Source: Kineococcus rhizosphaerae (lineage in GTDB: Bacteria; Actinomycetota; Actinomycetes; Actinomycetales; Kineococcaceae). From it: a stretch of 64,000 nt of DNA. Position 1 is the stretch's first letter, and the number at the start of each line of letters is the position of its first letter. The notes under the pieces were generated by a model. It was not told the origin of the DNA. It ran no database searches and was given only the letters and a program-made list of their open reading frames with translations. The translations under genes and the position numbers were made by a program. Below are positions 7,315 through 16,245 of the stretch, piece by piece. Location of the stretch: NCBI RefSeq assembly GCF_003002055.1, contig NZ_PVZF01000008.1:236994-300993 (forward strand), written 5' to 3'.

Positions 7315-7374
7315 ACTCCTGGGGAGTTCTCAACCCCTCCCGGGCCCGGGAGGGGTTGAGAACTCCCCAGGAGT
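7315..7374. repeat. 60-bp perfect palindrome (two 30-base arms, no spacer)
   Basis: Each base of 7315-7344 pairs with 7374-7345; the centre is CCCGGG|CCCGGG, and the symmetry stops at 7314/7375. It starts 10 bases after the membrane protein gene and ends 21 bases before the MFS gene, both on the + strand. In RNA it would form a 28-30 bp stem, so it may be a terminator or attenuator despite having no T-tract. In DNA it could extrude a cruciform or bind a symmetric protein. Confidence 0.9.
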
Positions 7375-7395
7375 CGTGTCTGGGATCGTTGCCGG

Positions 7396-8571
7396 GTGCC
7401 CGCCGACCCCGCCCCCCGCTTCCTCGGCTGGCGGTCCCTCGCCGCGGTCTACGCCCCCGCAGCCCTCTTCAGCACCAGCCAGGGCGCCGTCCTGCCCGTC
7501 CTGCCGCTCACGGCCCGCGACCTCGGCGCCTCCGTGGCGGCCTCCGCCTTCCTCGTCGCCCTCCTCGGGATCGGGCAGGTCGCCGGGGCCCTGCCCGCGG
7601 GCGCGATGGTGGCCCGCGTCGGCGAGCGCCGCGCGATGCTGTTCTCCGCGCTCGTCTCCGGGGCCGCCCTCACCGGGGCCGTCCTGGCCCCGGACGAGAC
7701 CGTCCTGGCCGCCTGCGTCCTGGCCCTCGGCCTGGCCGCCGCGATCTGGAGCCTGGCGCGGCAGTCGTTCCTGACCGCCGCGGCCCCGCCCCACCTGCGT
7801 GCACGGGCGCTGTCGACCCTCGGCGGCGTCGGGCGGATCGGGACGTTCGTCGGGCCGTTCCTCGGCGCCGCCGGCAGCGCCGTCTGGGGCGTGCGCGGGT
7901 CCTACGTCGTCGCCGGCGTCGCCGTCGTGCTCGCGGCCGCCGTCGTCCTCACCCTGCCCGACCCCGAGGTCGCCGAGCACCACCCCGGACCCGCGCCCAC
8001 CCTGCGCGAGGTGTTCCGCTCCCACGCCCACGTCCTCGCGACCCTCGGGGTCTCCGCGCTCGCCGTCCAGGCCGTGCGCCAGTCCCGGCAGACCGTGCTC
8101 CCGCTGTGGTGCGAGCACCTCGGGCTCGACGCCACCACCACCAGCCTCGTCGCCGGGGTCTCCGGCGCCGTCGACATGCTCCTGTTCTACCCGGCCGGTT
8201 CCGTCATGGACCGGGTCGGGCGCGCGGCCGTCGGCGTCCCCTCGATGCTCGTCCTGGCCGTCGGGCACGTGCTCCTGCCGTTCTCGCACACCGCCTGGAC
8301 CGTCGCCCTCGTCGGGGTCGTCATGGGGTTCGGCAACGGCATGGGCGCCGGGCTCGTCATGACCCTCGGCGCCGACGTCGCCCCGCCGGGGGGCCGGGCC
8401 GTGTTCCTCGGCGCCTGGCGCCTGGTCACCGACACCGGGGCCGCGTCCGGGCCGCTGCTCGTGGGGGCGCTCGCGGGCGCGGGGAGCCTGGTCGTCGCCA
8501 CCGGGGGCGTGGCGGTGCTGGCCGTCGCCGCGGCGGGCGGGCTGTTCCGCTTCGTCCCCCGGCGGGCCTGA
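7396..8571 (+). CDS. MFS transporter
   Basis: This 391-residue major facilitator has about 12 hydrophobic spans. The loop after the second span holds a GAMVARVGERR motif matching the MFS motif A (G-x-x-x-D-R-x-G-R-R type). A second copy-like loop GSVMDRVGRA starts the C-terminal half. The start is GTG 7396. The sequence resembles drug/multidrug or sugar efflux MFS proteins, but the substrate cannot be assigned. The 60-bp palindrome ends 21 bases before the start and may govern readthrough into this gene. Confidence 0.88.
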   Translation: MPADPAPRFLGWRSLAAVYAPAALFSTSQGAVLPVLPLTARDLGASVAASAFLVALLGIGQVAGALPAGAMVARVGERRAMLFSALVSGAALTGAVLAPDETVLAACVLALGLAAAIWSLARQSFLTAAAPPHLRARALSTLGGVGRIGTFVGPFLGAAGSAVWGVRGSYVVAGVAVVLAAAVVLTLPDPEVAEHHPGPAPTLREVFRSHAHVLATLGVSALAVQAVRQSRQTVLPLWCEHLGLDATTTSLVAGVSGAVDMLLFYPAGSVMDRVGRAAVGVPSMLVLAVGHVLLPFSHTAWTVALVGVVMGFGNGMGAGLVMTLGADVAPPGGRAVFLGAWRLVTDTGAASGPLLVGALAGAGSLVVATGGVAVLAVAAAGGLFRFVPRRA

Positions 8572-8636
8572 GCCGTTCGGGGGAAGCGGTCCCGAAACCC
8601 TGCGGTGCGCCGCGGCGGGCGGCGACGGTGGAGGGC

Positions 8637-9569
8637 GTGCCGCCGCGCGACCAGCTCCCCGACGTCCCCCGCTCACCGACCGGCCGCGTCCCGCAGTGGG
8701 TCCTGGACGAGGCCACCGGCCGCCCCGTCGGCGACACCCGGTGGCGCGGGCAGCCCCTGTCCGTCCCCGCCCCCCGTCGTCGTGGTCATCGTCGCCGTCT
8801 CGTGGTGGGCGGTGCGCTGCTCGGGGCCGCCGTCCTGGTGGCCGTCGGCGCGGGCCTGCCCGGCGACCTGACCTCCACGGCGGGGGCCGGTCCCGGGACG
8901 GGCCGGGCGCTGCCCGTCGCACCCGACCAGGCCCCGGCCCCCCTCGGGACCCCCGAACCCGTCGCGGTGACCAGCGACCGGTGGGAACCCCTGGAGAGCG
9001 TCGGGGACCAGCCCGTGCGCTGGGACCCCTGCCGCCCGGTCCACTTCGTGGTCAACCCCGCCGGGATGCCCGCCGGGGGCCGGGCCGTGCTGGACGCCGC
9101 GATCGCCCGGGTCAGCCGGGCGAGCGGCCTGCGGTTCGTCGACGACGGGGAGACGGACGACACCGAGCGGACCTCCCCGGTCGAGGACGGCTGGTTCCGC
9201 TCCCGGTGGGCTCCCGTCCTCGTCCGCTGGGACCTGCCCGCCGAGCGCTCCGAGGAACCCGAGGGGGAGCGCCGGGTCCTCGGCGAGGCGGGCCCGCTGA
9301 GGATCAGCACCGGCGCAGGCCGCGTGGCCTACGTGTCCGGGCAGGTCGGGCTCACCGTCGACGCGGCGTCCCTGGACCCGGCCGACCCGCCCCAGGCCGC
9401 CCTGATGCGGGCCGTCTGGCTCCACGAGTTCGCCCACCTCGTGGGCCTCGGCCACGTCGAGGACCCCACCCAGCTCATGAACCCGAGCATCCAGGGGCTC
9501 ACCGACTACGCCCCCGGCGACCTCACGGGCCTGGCCGCGCTCGGCACCGGTCCCTGCCTGCCGGACTGA
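8637..9569 (+). CDS. Membrane-anchored matrixin-like zinc metalloprotease
   Basis: This roughly 310-residue protein has a cytoplasmic N-terminus, a single membrane span at about 55-73 after an Arg/His cluster, and an extracellular domain. The zinc-binding sequence HEFAHLVGLGH at 263-273 and a Met-turn (LMNPS, Met281) are diagnostic of the metzincin/matrixin-like fold. It presumably cleaves extracytoplasmic peptides. The start is uncertain: GTG 8637 or GTG 8628; a GGAGGG stretch lies only one base before 8637. Two cysteines (132 and 307) could form a disulfide. It overlaps the convergent hydrolase gene by 64 bases. Confidence 0.82.
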   Translation: MPPRDQLPDVPRSPTGRVPQWVLDEATGRPVGDTRWRGQPLSVPAPRRRGHRRRLVVGGALLGAAVLVAVGAGLPGDLTSTAGAGPGTGRALPVAPDQAPAPLGTPEPVAVTSDRWEPLESVGDQPVRWDPCRPVHFVVNPAGMPAGGRAVLDAAIARVSRASGLRFVDDGETDDTERTSPVEDGWFRSRWAPVLVRWDLPAERSEEPEGERRVLGEAGPLRISTGAGRVAYVSGQVGLTVDAASLDPADPPQAALMRAVWLHEFAHLVGLGHVEDPTQLMNPSIQGLTDYAPGDLTGLAALGTGPCLPD

Positions 9570-10435
9570 ACCGCGGACCGGACCACGGACCGCACCAGCG
9601 ACGTCACCTCCGCGGGCGCCTGCTCGGCCACGAAGTGCCCCGCCGTCGTCAGCCGGTGGTCCAGGTCCGGCGCCCACGCCCGCCACCGCGCCGCCAGGTC
9701 CTGCCCCAGCCGCGCGCCCCAGTCCTGCTGCAGCACACCGACGGGCATCGACAGCGTCCGGCCCGCGTCGCGGTCGGCGACGTCGTGCGCGAGGTCCACC
9801 CCGGCCGAGGCGCGGAAGTCCGCCACGATCGACGGCACGCGCGCCGCCGACGCCTCCAGGTAGTGCTCGCGGACGTCGGCGAACACCGCCGGGTCCGTCG
9901 CCCACGCGTCGAGGAAGTGCCCGAAGAACTCCCGCGGCGCGGCGCCGATCAGCGCCTCCGGGAGGCCGGGCGGCTGGGCCATGAGGTACAGGTGGAACGC
10001 GACGGCCGCCGAGACCCCGTGCAGCACGGCCCAGCTGTCCACGGTCGGGACGACGTCCAGGCACACGAGGCCGGCGATCCGGTCGGGGTGGTCCAGCCCC
10101 GCCCGGAAGGCGACCAGCGCACCGCGGTCGTGGCCGACGAGCGTGAACCGCCCGAAGCCGAGGGCGTCCACCACGGCCACGACGTCGCGGGCCATCGACC
10201 GCGCCGAGTACGTGTCCTCGTCCAGGGCGGGCGGGGCGTCGCTGTCGCCGTAGCCGCGCAGGTCCGCGGCCACGACCGCGTGGTCGGCCGCGAGGTCGGC
10301 GACCACGTGCCGCCACATCCGCCGGGTCTGCGGGAAGCCGTGCAGCAGCACCACCGGCTCACCCGCCCCTGCGACGTCCACCGCGATCCGCACCCCGTCG
10401 GCCCCTGTGATCAGTTCGTCCACTCCTCGGTCCAC
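9506..10435 (-). CDS. Alpha/beta hydrolase (epoxide hydrolase/haloacetate dehalogenase-like)
   Basis: The roughly 309-residue alpha/beta-hydrolase has the oxyanion motif HGFPQT (32-37), DLRGYGDS, the nucleophile elbow GHDRGA with Asp103 rather than Ser, and a late His (TTAGHF). An Asp nucleophile points to the epoxide hydrolase/haloalkane or haloacetate dehalogenase branch. The start is set at GTG 10435; GTG 10423 is an alternative directly after a GAGGA stretch. The last ~20 residues overlap the metalloprotease gene end and look like a readthrough extension. The divergent SARP-like regulator at 10513 may control it. Confidence 0.85.
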   Translation of the reverse strand: MDRGVDELITGADGVRIAVDVAGAGEPVVLLHGFPQTRRMWRHVVADLAADHAVVAADLRGYGDSDAPPALDEDTYSARSMARDVVAVVDALGFGRFTLVGHDRGALVAFRAGLDHPDRIAGLVCLDVVPTVDSWAVLHGVSAAVAFHLYLMAQPPGLPEALIGAAPREFFGHFLDAWATDPAVFADVREHYLEASAARVPSIVADFRASAGVDLAHDVADRDAGRTLSMPVGVLQQDWGARLGQDLAARWRAWAPDLDHRLTTAGHFVAEQAPAEVTSLVRSVVRSAVQSGRQGPVPSAARPVRSPGA

Positions 10436-10512
10436 GTCGGCGAGCCTGCCCGGCCCCGATGAGCGGTGGATGAGCGAGCGGTGAGCGGGAGGACGCGCGC
10501 GAGGATGACCCC

Positions 10513-12312
10513 GTGGACGTCCGCATCGGCCTGCTCGGTCCCGTCGTCGCCTGGCGCGACGGCGTCGAGGTCGACCTGCGCGGACCGCGCCACCGCGCCG
10601 TCCTGGCGCGGCTGGCCGTCGCCGCCGGCCGCACGGTCCCCGTGGACGTCCTCGTCGAGGACCTGTGGACCGCCCCGCCCGCCGGGGCGCTCGCGGCCGT
10701 GCGGACCTTCGTCGCCGCCCTGCGCCGCAGCCTCGAACCCGACCGGGCGCCGCGGACCCCGGCGCGCGTGCTCGTGACCTCCGGGACGGGGTACGCCCTG
10801 CGGGCGACGACCGACGCGCAGGAGTTCTCGGCGGCCGCGGACGAGGTGCCCGACCTCGAGCGCGCACTGCGGCTGTGGCGCGGCCGGGCTCTCGACGGTC
10901 TCGGCGACGAACCGTGGCTCACGGCCGAACGCACCCGGCTGGACGACGGGCGCCTGCGCGCCGTCGAGCGGCTCGCCGCCGCCCGGTTGCGCGCGGGCGA
11001 GCCCGACCGCGCCGTCACCGACCTGCTCGCCCACACCGCCCGGAACCCGTGGCGGGAGGAGGGCTGGCGGGTGCTGGGCCTGGCCCAGGCCGCCGCGGGA
11101 CGACGGGCCGAGGCGCTGCAGACCCTGCGCCACGCCCGCCGGCTGCTCGGGGCCGAACTCGGCCTCGACCCCGGACCCGGGCTGCGGGCCGCCGAGCAGC
11201 GGGTCCTCGCCGGGCACCCCGACCCCGTCCGCTGGCCCGCCACCGTCGACGGCCTGCGGCACCTGGCCGTGACCGGACCCGACGGTCTGCGCGCCGCCGT
11301 CGCCGGCCGCGCCACGACCCTCGACGCCGCCGAGACCCTCGAACCCCGGCTGGCCGCCCGCGTCCTCGGCGGGTTCGACGTCCCGGCGCTGTGGTCCCGG
11401 GCCGACGACCCCGCGCAGGCCGCGCGGATCGTCACCGCCGCCGGGCGTCTGCTCGCCCGCGACCCCTCCGCCACCCACCGCGCCCGGCTGCTGGCGACCA
11501 CCGCGATCGAACGCCGGGGCCTGGGGGGCGCGCGCGGGCCGGCGGCCGCGGCCGTCCGCGCGGCCCGGGAACTGGGGGACCCGGCCGTCCTGGTCCACGC
11601 GCTGAACGCGAGTTTCCTGGCGAGCTTCGAGGTCCCGGGGGCGAGGGCCGAACGGGCGGCGATCGGGGCCGAACTCGTCGAGGTCGCCGCGCGTCACGAG
11701 TTCTGGCCGCACGAGGTCCTGGGGCACCTGGTCCTGGTGCAGACGCACTGCGCGACGGGGGACGTCGACGCGGCCGGCCGGCACGTCGACCGGGCCCGGG
11801 AACTCGCCGACCTCGAGGGCGCCCCGCTCGTGGCGGTGTTCGAGGGCTGGTTCGAGGCGTTGCGCGGTGCCCTGGCGGGGGACCCGCACGCGAGGGTGCT
11901 GGCGAACTACCGCCGCCAGGTGGGGCTCACCGAGGGCATGCCGGGGGTCCGGGACGGGTTGCGGGAGGTCGCGGTCGCCGCCGCCCACGTCCAGCACGGC
12001 CGGCCCGTGCCGGCGGAGTGCGCGGCCGGACCGTGGCGGGCGTGGATCGAACCCCTCGCGCTCCTGGAGTCCGACCCGGACGCGGCCCGCCGCGCGGTGC
12101 GCGCGGCGGGTGAACCTCCGCCGGGTCACCTCCACGACCTGCTGCTGTGCTTCCTCGCCCGCGCCGCCGCCGACCTCGGCGAGCGCCCGCTCGCGCGCGG
12201 GCTCCTGCGCCGGCTCGAACCCGTCGAGGACGAGGTCGCCGGGGCGGGCAGCGGGCTCGTGACGGCGGGTCCCGTCGCGGGTTTCACCGCCGCCCTGCGC
12301 CGCCTGGGTTAG
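10513..12312 (+). CDS. AfsR/SARP-like (BTAD-domain) transcriptional regulator
   Basis: This is a 599-residue regulator. Residues 1-95 form an OmpR/SARP-type winged helix (GLLGPVVAWRDGVEVDLRGPRHRAVLARLAV, then VLVEDLW). A bacterial transcriptional activation domain follows (about 100-240; LRLWRGRALDGL, ERLAAARLRAGE, GLDPGPGLRAAEQRVL). The rest is helical, TPR-like and Ala-rich; no NB-ARC P-loop is visible, unlike full AfsR. Start is GTG 10513, 77 bases from the divergent alpha/beta hydrolase, its likely target. The 3' end overlaps the convergent IclR gene by 4 bases. Confidence 0.85.
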   Translation: MDVRIGLLGPVVAWRDGVEVDLRGPRHRAVLARLAVAAGRTVPVDVLVEDLWTAPPAGALAAVRTFVAALRRSLEPDRAPRTPARVLVTSGTGYALRATTDAQEFSAAADEVPDLERALRLWRGRALDGLGDEPWLTAERTRLDDGRLRAVERLAAARLRAGEPDRAVTDLLAHTARNPWREEGWRVLGLAQAAAGRRAEALQTLRHARRLLGAELGLDPGPGLRAAEQRVLAGHPDPVRWPATVDGLRHLAVTGPDGLRAAVAGRATTLDAAETLEPRLAARVLGGFDVPALWSRADDPAQAARIVTAAGRLLARDPSATHRARLLATTAIERRGLGGARGPAAAAVRAARELGDPAVLVHALNASFLASFEVPGARAERAAIGAELVEVAARHEFWPHEVLGHLVLVQTHCATGDVDAAGRHVDRARELADLEGAPLVAVFEGWFEALRGALAGDPHARVLANYRRQVGLTEGMPGVRDGLREVAVAAAHVQHGRPVPAECAAGPWRAWIEPLALLESDPDAARRAVRAAGEPPPGHLHDLLLCFLARAAADLGERPLARGLLRRLEPVEDEVAGAGSGLVTAGPVAGFTAALRRLG

Positions 12313-13121
12313 CGGATCCCCGCGGCGCGCAGGTCCCGGGCGAGCCGGCCGGCGTGCCGGGTGAGGACCTGCGCCACCCGTTCGACCTCCTCGTCGGTGG
12401 CGATGTCGGCGGGCAGGCTGCAGCTCAGCGCGTCCGTGGCCGGGATCCGGTACTCCACGCGGACCCCGACGCACACCGTGCCGGGCAGGTTCTGCCCGCG
12501 TTCGAGCGCCCACCCGCGGGTGCGCACCGCCTCGAGCTCGACCTCGAGCGCCGCGCGGTCGGCGACGGTGTCGGGGGTCAGCGCCGGGAAGGGGCCGGGC
12601 GGCAGCAGGGCGTCGAGCTCGGCGGCCGTGCGTTCGGCGAGCAGCGCCTTGCCCAGCGACGTGGCGTAGGCCGGCAGGAACCGGCCGACGCGCGAGTGGC
12701 TGCGGTGGGCCTCGGGCGCGTCGCGGGTGGCGAGGTACACGACGTTCGGACCGTCGAGCCGGGCGACGTGCGTCGTGCACCCGGTCTCGTCGCGCACGGC
12801 TTCGACGGTCGCCAGGGCCCGGGGGAGCGCGGCGTCGCGGTCGAGGTAGGCCGTGCCCGTCAGCAGCGCCCGCGACCCGATGCCGTACCCGCCGGCGCCG
12901 GGCCCGGAGGCGGCGGGCGGTTCGATCCACTGCAGGTCGACCAGCGTGCGCAGGAGGGCGTGCAGGCTGGAGCGCGGGTACCCCGTGCGCTCCTGCAGCT
13001 GCGCCACCGTCAGGACGTACGGCGGCTGGGCGAGGGCCTGGAGGATGTGGACCGTGCGCTCGGCGGACTTCACCGGCCCCCGGCCGGCATCGGTGTCCGA
13101 CGTCTCCTCGGGGTTCGCCAC
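12309..13121 (-). CDS. IclR-family transcriptional regulator
   Basis: This 270-residue protein has an N-terminal winged helix (about 18-80: VKSAERTVHILQALA, LTVAQLQERTGYPRSSLHALLRTL) and an IclR effector domain. Effector-domain features include GRFLPAYATSLGKALLAE and a late region containing NLPGTVCVGV and ALSCSLP. IclR regulators sense small aromatic or sugar-derived acids. The GTG start at 13121 stands alone; no obvious target operon adjoins, as the neighbour upstream is the same-strand DHH gene. The N-terminal 17 residues are acidic and disordered. Confidence 0.9.
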   Translation of the reverse strand: MANPEETSDTDAGRGPVKSAERTVHILQALAQPPYVLTVAQLQERTGYPRSSLHALLRTLVDLQWIEPPAASGPGAGGYGIGSRALLTGTAYLDRDAALPRALATVEAVRDETGCTTHVARLDGPNVVYLATRDAPEAHRSHSRVGRFLPAYATSLGKALLAERTAAELDALLPPGPFPALTPDTVADRAALEVELEAVRTRGWALERGQNLPGTVCVGVRVEYRIPATDALSCSLPADIATDEEVERVAQVLTRHAGRLARDLRAAGIR

Positions 13122-13179
13122 CCGCGCAGTCTAGACGTGGGCCACAGGCGTGGACGGTGTCCGCGGGAACAGCCGGACG

Positions 13180-13279
13180 GTGGGGCCGGGTGCGCGTTCC
13201 GACGGTTCAGGTGTCACCCCGGGTCGCCGCCGTAGCGGTCTGCACCACTCCGCTCGCCCCTCCAGGCGCCCGGCCCCAC
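13180..13279. other. Long-range inverted repeat, possible structured RNA or terminator
   Basis: GTGGGGCCGGG (13180-13190) and CCCGGCCCCAC (13269-13279) are perfectly complementary and can extend by three further pairs with one wobble, enclosing about 78 bases. It lies in the 197-base gap downstream of the DHH gene and upstream of IclR, both on the minus strand. It could terminate DHH transcription or be a folded leader of IclR. No known RNA family is recognised. Confidence 0.35.
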
Positions 13280-13318
13280 CGCACCCAGGCAGTACCGCGG
13301 TGACGATCACGGTAAACC

Positions 13319-14245
13319 TCAGGCGGTGCGGAGCTTGCCCACCAGCTCGCCCAGGACCCTCTCGGCGTCCTCGTGCGGGACCTGGCACGTCCCGGCGGCC
13401 AGGTGCCCACCGCCGCCGTACTCCAGGCACACCGCACCCACGTCGACGGGGGAGGTGCGGTCCACGATCGACTTGCCGATCGCGAAGACCGTGTTCAGCT
13501 TCGCGCGACCCCACATGACGTGCATCGAGACGCGGGCCTGCGGGAAGAGCGCGTAGACGAAGAACCGGTTGCCGGCGTGGATCGTCTCCTCCTCGCGCAG
13601 GTCCAGCACCGCGACGTCGCCGTGCAGGGTCGTGACGCGCTCGAGCTGCGCCTTGAACAGGGCCGCCTGCGCGTGGAAGAGCTCGACGCGTTCGGCGACG
13701 TCGGGCAGCGCGAGGATCTCCTCGACGTCCTGGTAGTCGATGCAGGCGTCGATCAGCTGCATCATCAGCTGGTAGTTCGAGATGCGGAAGTCGCGGAAGC
13801 GCCCCAGGCCCGTGCGCGAGTCCATGAGGAAGTTCAGCAGCGTCCAGCCGGTCGGCTCGAGGATCTCGGCGACGTCGTACTGCGCGGCGTCGGCCTGGTC
13901 GACGGCGCGCATCAGCTCGTCGGAGATCTTCGGGAACCGCGCGGCACCCCCGAAGTGGTCGTAGACGACCCGGGCCGCCGAGGGCGCCTCGGCGTCGATG
14001 ACGTGGTTGGTGGCGCCGGCGTTGCGCAGCGTCTCGGAGTGGTGGTGGTCGAAGACGAGGTGCGCGCGCGGGTCGTACGGCAGGTTCGTGAGGATGTCCC
14101 GGCCGGTGATCTCCACGGCCCCGTCCTGCACGTCCTTGGGGTGCACGAAGGTGATCTCGTCGACGAGGTCGAGCTGGCGCAGCAGCACGGCGCAGACCAG
14201 CCCGTCGAAGTCGCTGCGGGTCACGAGTCGGAAGGTGTCGCTCAC
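13319..14245 (-). CDS. DHH-family phosphoesterase
   Basis: The 308-residue protein has the DHH metal-binding motifs: RSDFDG (Asp12, Asp14), FDHHHSE (Asp66-His67-His68), an intermediate VDQADA, and the C-terminal GGGGH (277-281) of the DHHA1-type substrate-binding domain. Family members cleave phosphodiester or phosphoanhydride bonds (nanoRNA, cyclic dinucleotides, polyphosphate). The start is placed at GTG 14245, where the conserved VSDTFRLVTRSDFDG begins; the frame extends upstream to 14344 with unlikely sequence. It is divergent from the LacI gene at 14462. Confidence 0.88.
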   Translation of the reverse strand: MSDTFRLVTRSDFDGLVCAVLLRQLDLVDEITFVHPKDVQDGAVEITGRDILTNLPYDPRAHLVFDHHHSETLRNAGATNHVIDAEAPSAARVVYDHFGGAARFPKISDELMRAVDQADAAQYDVAEILEPTGWTLLNFLMDSRTGLGRFRDFRISNYQLMMQLIDACIDYQDVEEILALPDVAERVELFHAQAALFKAQLERVTTLHGDVAVLDLREEETIHAGNRFFVYALFPQARVSMHVMWGRAKLNTVFAIGKSIVDRTSPVDVGAVCLEYGGGGHLAAGTCQVPHEDAERVLGELVGKLRTA

Positions 14246-14401
14246 ACCCGGCTGATCGGCGGCCACGGGGCAGATCTTGATCGATCCGTGCGTCCCTGTC
14301 GCCCGGACGGGTGTCGCGGACCCCGCCCGCTCACCCGGACGCACCAGCGGGACGGGTGCTTGACGGGCCCAGCCCCTGGTCCCACACTCGGACCGCCGCT
14401 T

Positions 14402-14413
14402 TGAATCGTGTCA
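14402..14413. promoter_or_regulatory. Candidate LacI-family operator
   Basis: TGAATCGTGTCA has the TG-N8-CA frame and central CG typical of LacI/GalR operators, with four of six positions symmetric. It is 48 bases before the LacI-type gene, which suits autoregulation. Symmetry is imperfect, so this is tentative. Confidence 0.4.
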
Positions 14414-14461
14414 CGGCGGTGGCGTCGACGAAGCGCCCGGGACCAGTGGGATGTTGCAGCC

Positions 14462-15463
14462 ATGGCGACGGTCAAGGAGGTCGCCCAGCGGGCCGGAGTG
14501 TCGCTGGGGACGGTGAGCAACGTCCTGAACCGCCCCGAGGTGGTCTCCGAGGCGCTGCGCACCCGCGTGCAGGACGCCATCGCCGAGCTGGGGTTCGTGC
14601 GCAACGAGTCGGCGCGGCAGTTGCGGGCCGGGGTCAGCCGGACCATCGCCATGGTCGTGCTCGACGTCGCGAACCCCTTCTTCACCGACGTCATCGCCGG
14701 CGCCGAGGAACTGGCCGAACGGCACGACTCGCTCGTCGTGATGTGCAACAGCGCCAACTCCGCCGACCGCGAGGCCCGGCACCTGCGCCGCCTCGACCAG
14801 CAGCGGGTCCTGGGCGTGCTGCTCACCCCCGTCCACGACTCCCCGAGCGCGGCGCTCGCGGAGGTGCGCGAGCACGGCACGCCCGTCGTCCTCGTCGACC
14901 GCGGCGCCGGGGCCAGCGGGCACCCCTCGGTGGCCGTCGACGACGTCCTCGGCGGGCGGCTGGCGGGCGAGCACCTCGTCGGGGCCGGCCACCGCGACAT
15001 CGCCTACGTCGGGGTCGCGGCGCCGCTGCGGCAGGTCCAGGAGCGACTGCGCGGGGTCCAGGAGGCCGTCGGGGGCTCGGGGACCGTGCAGGTGGTGAAC
15101 ACGACGGGGTTGTCGGTGCGGGCCGGGTCGCAGGCGGCCGCGCAGATCCTCGCCCTGCCGGAGGCCGAGCGCCCGACGGCGGTGTTCTGCGCCAACGACC
15201 TGCTGGCCCTCGGCGTCCTGAACGAGTGCGTGCGGCGGGGGGTGCGGGTCCCCGACGAGCTGGCCGTCGTCGGCTACGACGACATCGGGTTCGCCGCGAC
15301 GGCGACGGTGCCGCTGACGAGCGTGCGTCAGCCGCGCGAGCTGCTGGGGCGCACGGCCGTCGAGCTGCTGCTCGCCCGGGTGCAGGGCCGCCCCGCCCAG
15401 CAGATCGTCTTCGAACCCGAACTGGTGGTCCGCCGGTCCACGGGCCGGCGCACCAGGTCCTGA
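14462..15463 (+). CDS. LacI-family transcriptional regulator
   Basis: The 333-residue protein starts with the classic LacI headpiece (TVKEVAQRAGVSLGTVSNVLNRPEVVS, residues 3-30, with the hinge helix near 50-60). A periplasmic-binding-protein-like sugar-sensing core follows (VVLDVANPFFTDVIAGAEE, VGYDDIGFAATATVPLTSVRQP). ATG 14462 was chosen over an upstream in-frame start because the headpiece begins here. The Dabb-domain gene 37 bases downstream is probably cotranscribed. The effector sugar is unknown, and no transporter is adjacent. Confidence 0.93.
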   Translation: MATVKEVAQRAGVSLGTVSNVLNRPEVVSEALRTRVQDAIAELGFVRNESARQLRAGVSRTIAMVVLDVANPFFTDVIAGAEELAERHDSLVVMCNSANSADREARHLRRLDQQRVLGVLLTPVHDSPSAALAEVREHGTPVVLVDRGAGASGHPSVAVDDVLGGRLAGEHLVGAGHRDIAYVGVAAPLRQVQERLRGVQEAVGGSGTVQVVNTTGLSVRAGSQAAAQILALPEAERPTAVFCANDLLALGVLNECVRRGVRVPDELAVVGYDDIGFAATATVPLTSVRQPRELLGRTAVELLLARVQGRPAQQIVFEPELVVRRSTGRRTRS

Positions 15464-15500
15464 GGTCGCCCGCCCGCCGGTACCGCGGCACCATGCCCCC

Positions 15501-15923
15501 GTGCCCGCCTCCGCGCTCGCCTCCCTGCTCGCCGACGTCGGCGTGCCCACCTTCACCGCCCGCGACTTCCGTCCCGGCCTCGTCCGGCACGTCGTCCTCT
15601 TCCGCTACCGCGAGGAGGTGGGGGCGCAGCAGAAGGAGGAGGTGCTGCGCCGGTTCCGGGCCCTGGCCGGCTCCCCGCGCGACGGGGCGCCCTACGTCGT
15701 CTCGATCGAGGCGGGGGAGCAGACCAGCGGGGAGGACGCCGGCGGCGGCTTCGAGCACGGCGTCGTCGTGACGTTCGCCTCCGAGGGCGACCGCAACTTC
15801 TACGTCGGGACCCCCGTCGTCGACGACCCGGCGTTCTTCGACGCCGAGCACGCCCGGTTCAAGGACTTCGTCGGGCCGCTGCTGGCCGACGTGCTGGTGT
15901 TCGACGTCGTCGTCCCCGGCTGA
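15501..15923 (+). CDS. Dabb (stress-response A/B barrel) domain protein
   Basis: The 140-residue protein has the Dabb signature: a first strand LVRHVVLFRYR, a helix rich in acidic/basic residues (QQKEEVLRRFRAL), VVTFASEGDRNFYVGTPVV and a late helix with H-x-x-F (HARFKDFVGPLL). Dabb proteins are small ferredoxin-like dimers; some are cyclases or heme/stress proteins, but most are uncharacterised. An N-terminal extension of about 25 residues precedes the domain. Start is GTG 15501. It probably lies in an operon with LacI and is followed by a terminator. Confidence 0.82.
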   Translation: MPASALASLLADVGVPTFTARDFRPGLVRHVVLFRYREEVGAQQKEEVLRRFRALAGSPRDGAPYVVSIEAGEQTSGEDAGGGFEHGVVVTFASEGDRNFYVGTPVVDDPAFFDAEHARFKDFVGPLLADVLVFDVVVPG

Positions 15924-15969
15924 GCGGGCTCCGGAGCGCGCCGGACCACGCCGAACCGCCCCGGCCCCT

Positions 15970-15992
15970 GGTCCCGGCCTGCGGCCGGGACC
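15970..15992. terminator. Hairpin terminator after the Dabb gene
   Basis: Ten perfect base pairs (15970-15979 with 15983-15992) enclose a TGC loop. It lies 47 bases after the Dabb stop, at the start of a 472-base gene-free stretch that leads to the nrd promoter. No T-tract follows. Confidence 0.7.
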
Positions 15993-16245
15993 CCGACATG
16001 TGGGGTCGGGATGACCTCGCGACCCCCAGGTGTTGTGGACAGGTGTGTGGACGAGGTGGGGACCGAGGGGTCCTGGCCTGTGGAGGACACGCCGGGGCGA
16101 TCCGACACGCCGAACACGCTCAGTTAACGATTACTGACGCCGAGTGTCACCCGAGAGGGTGCTCCGGCAGTGTCGCCGCAGGTCAGGGGCTTGCGACCGA
16201 CTCCCGGGGCCGCCGGCGGACGTGCCCCCGAATCACAACCGTGTT

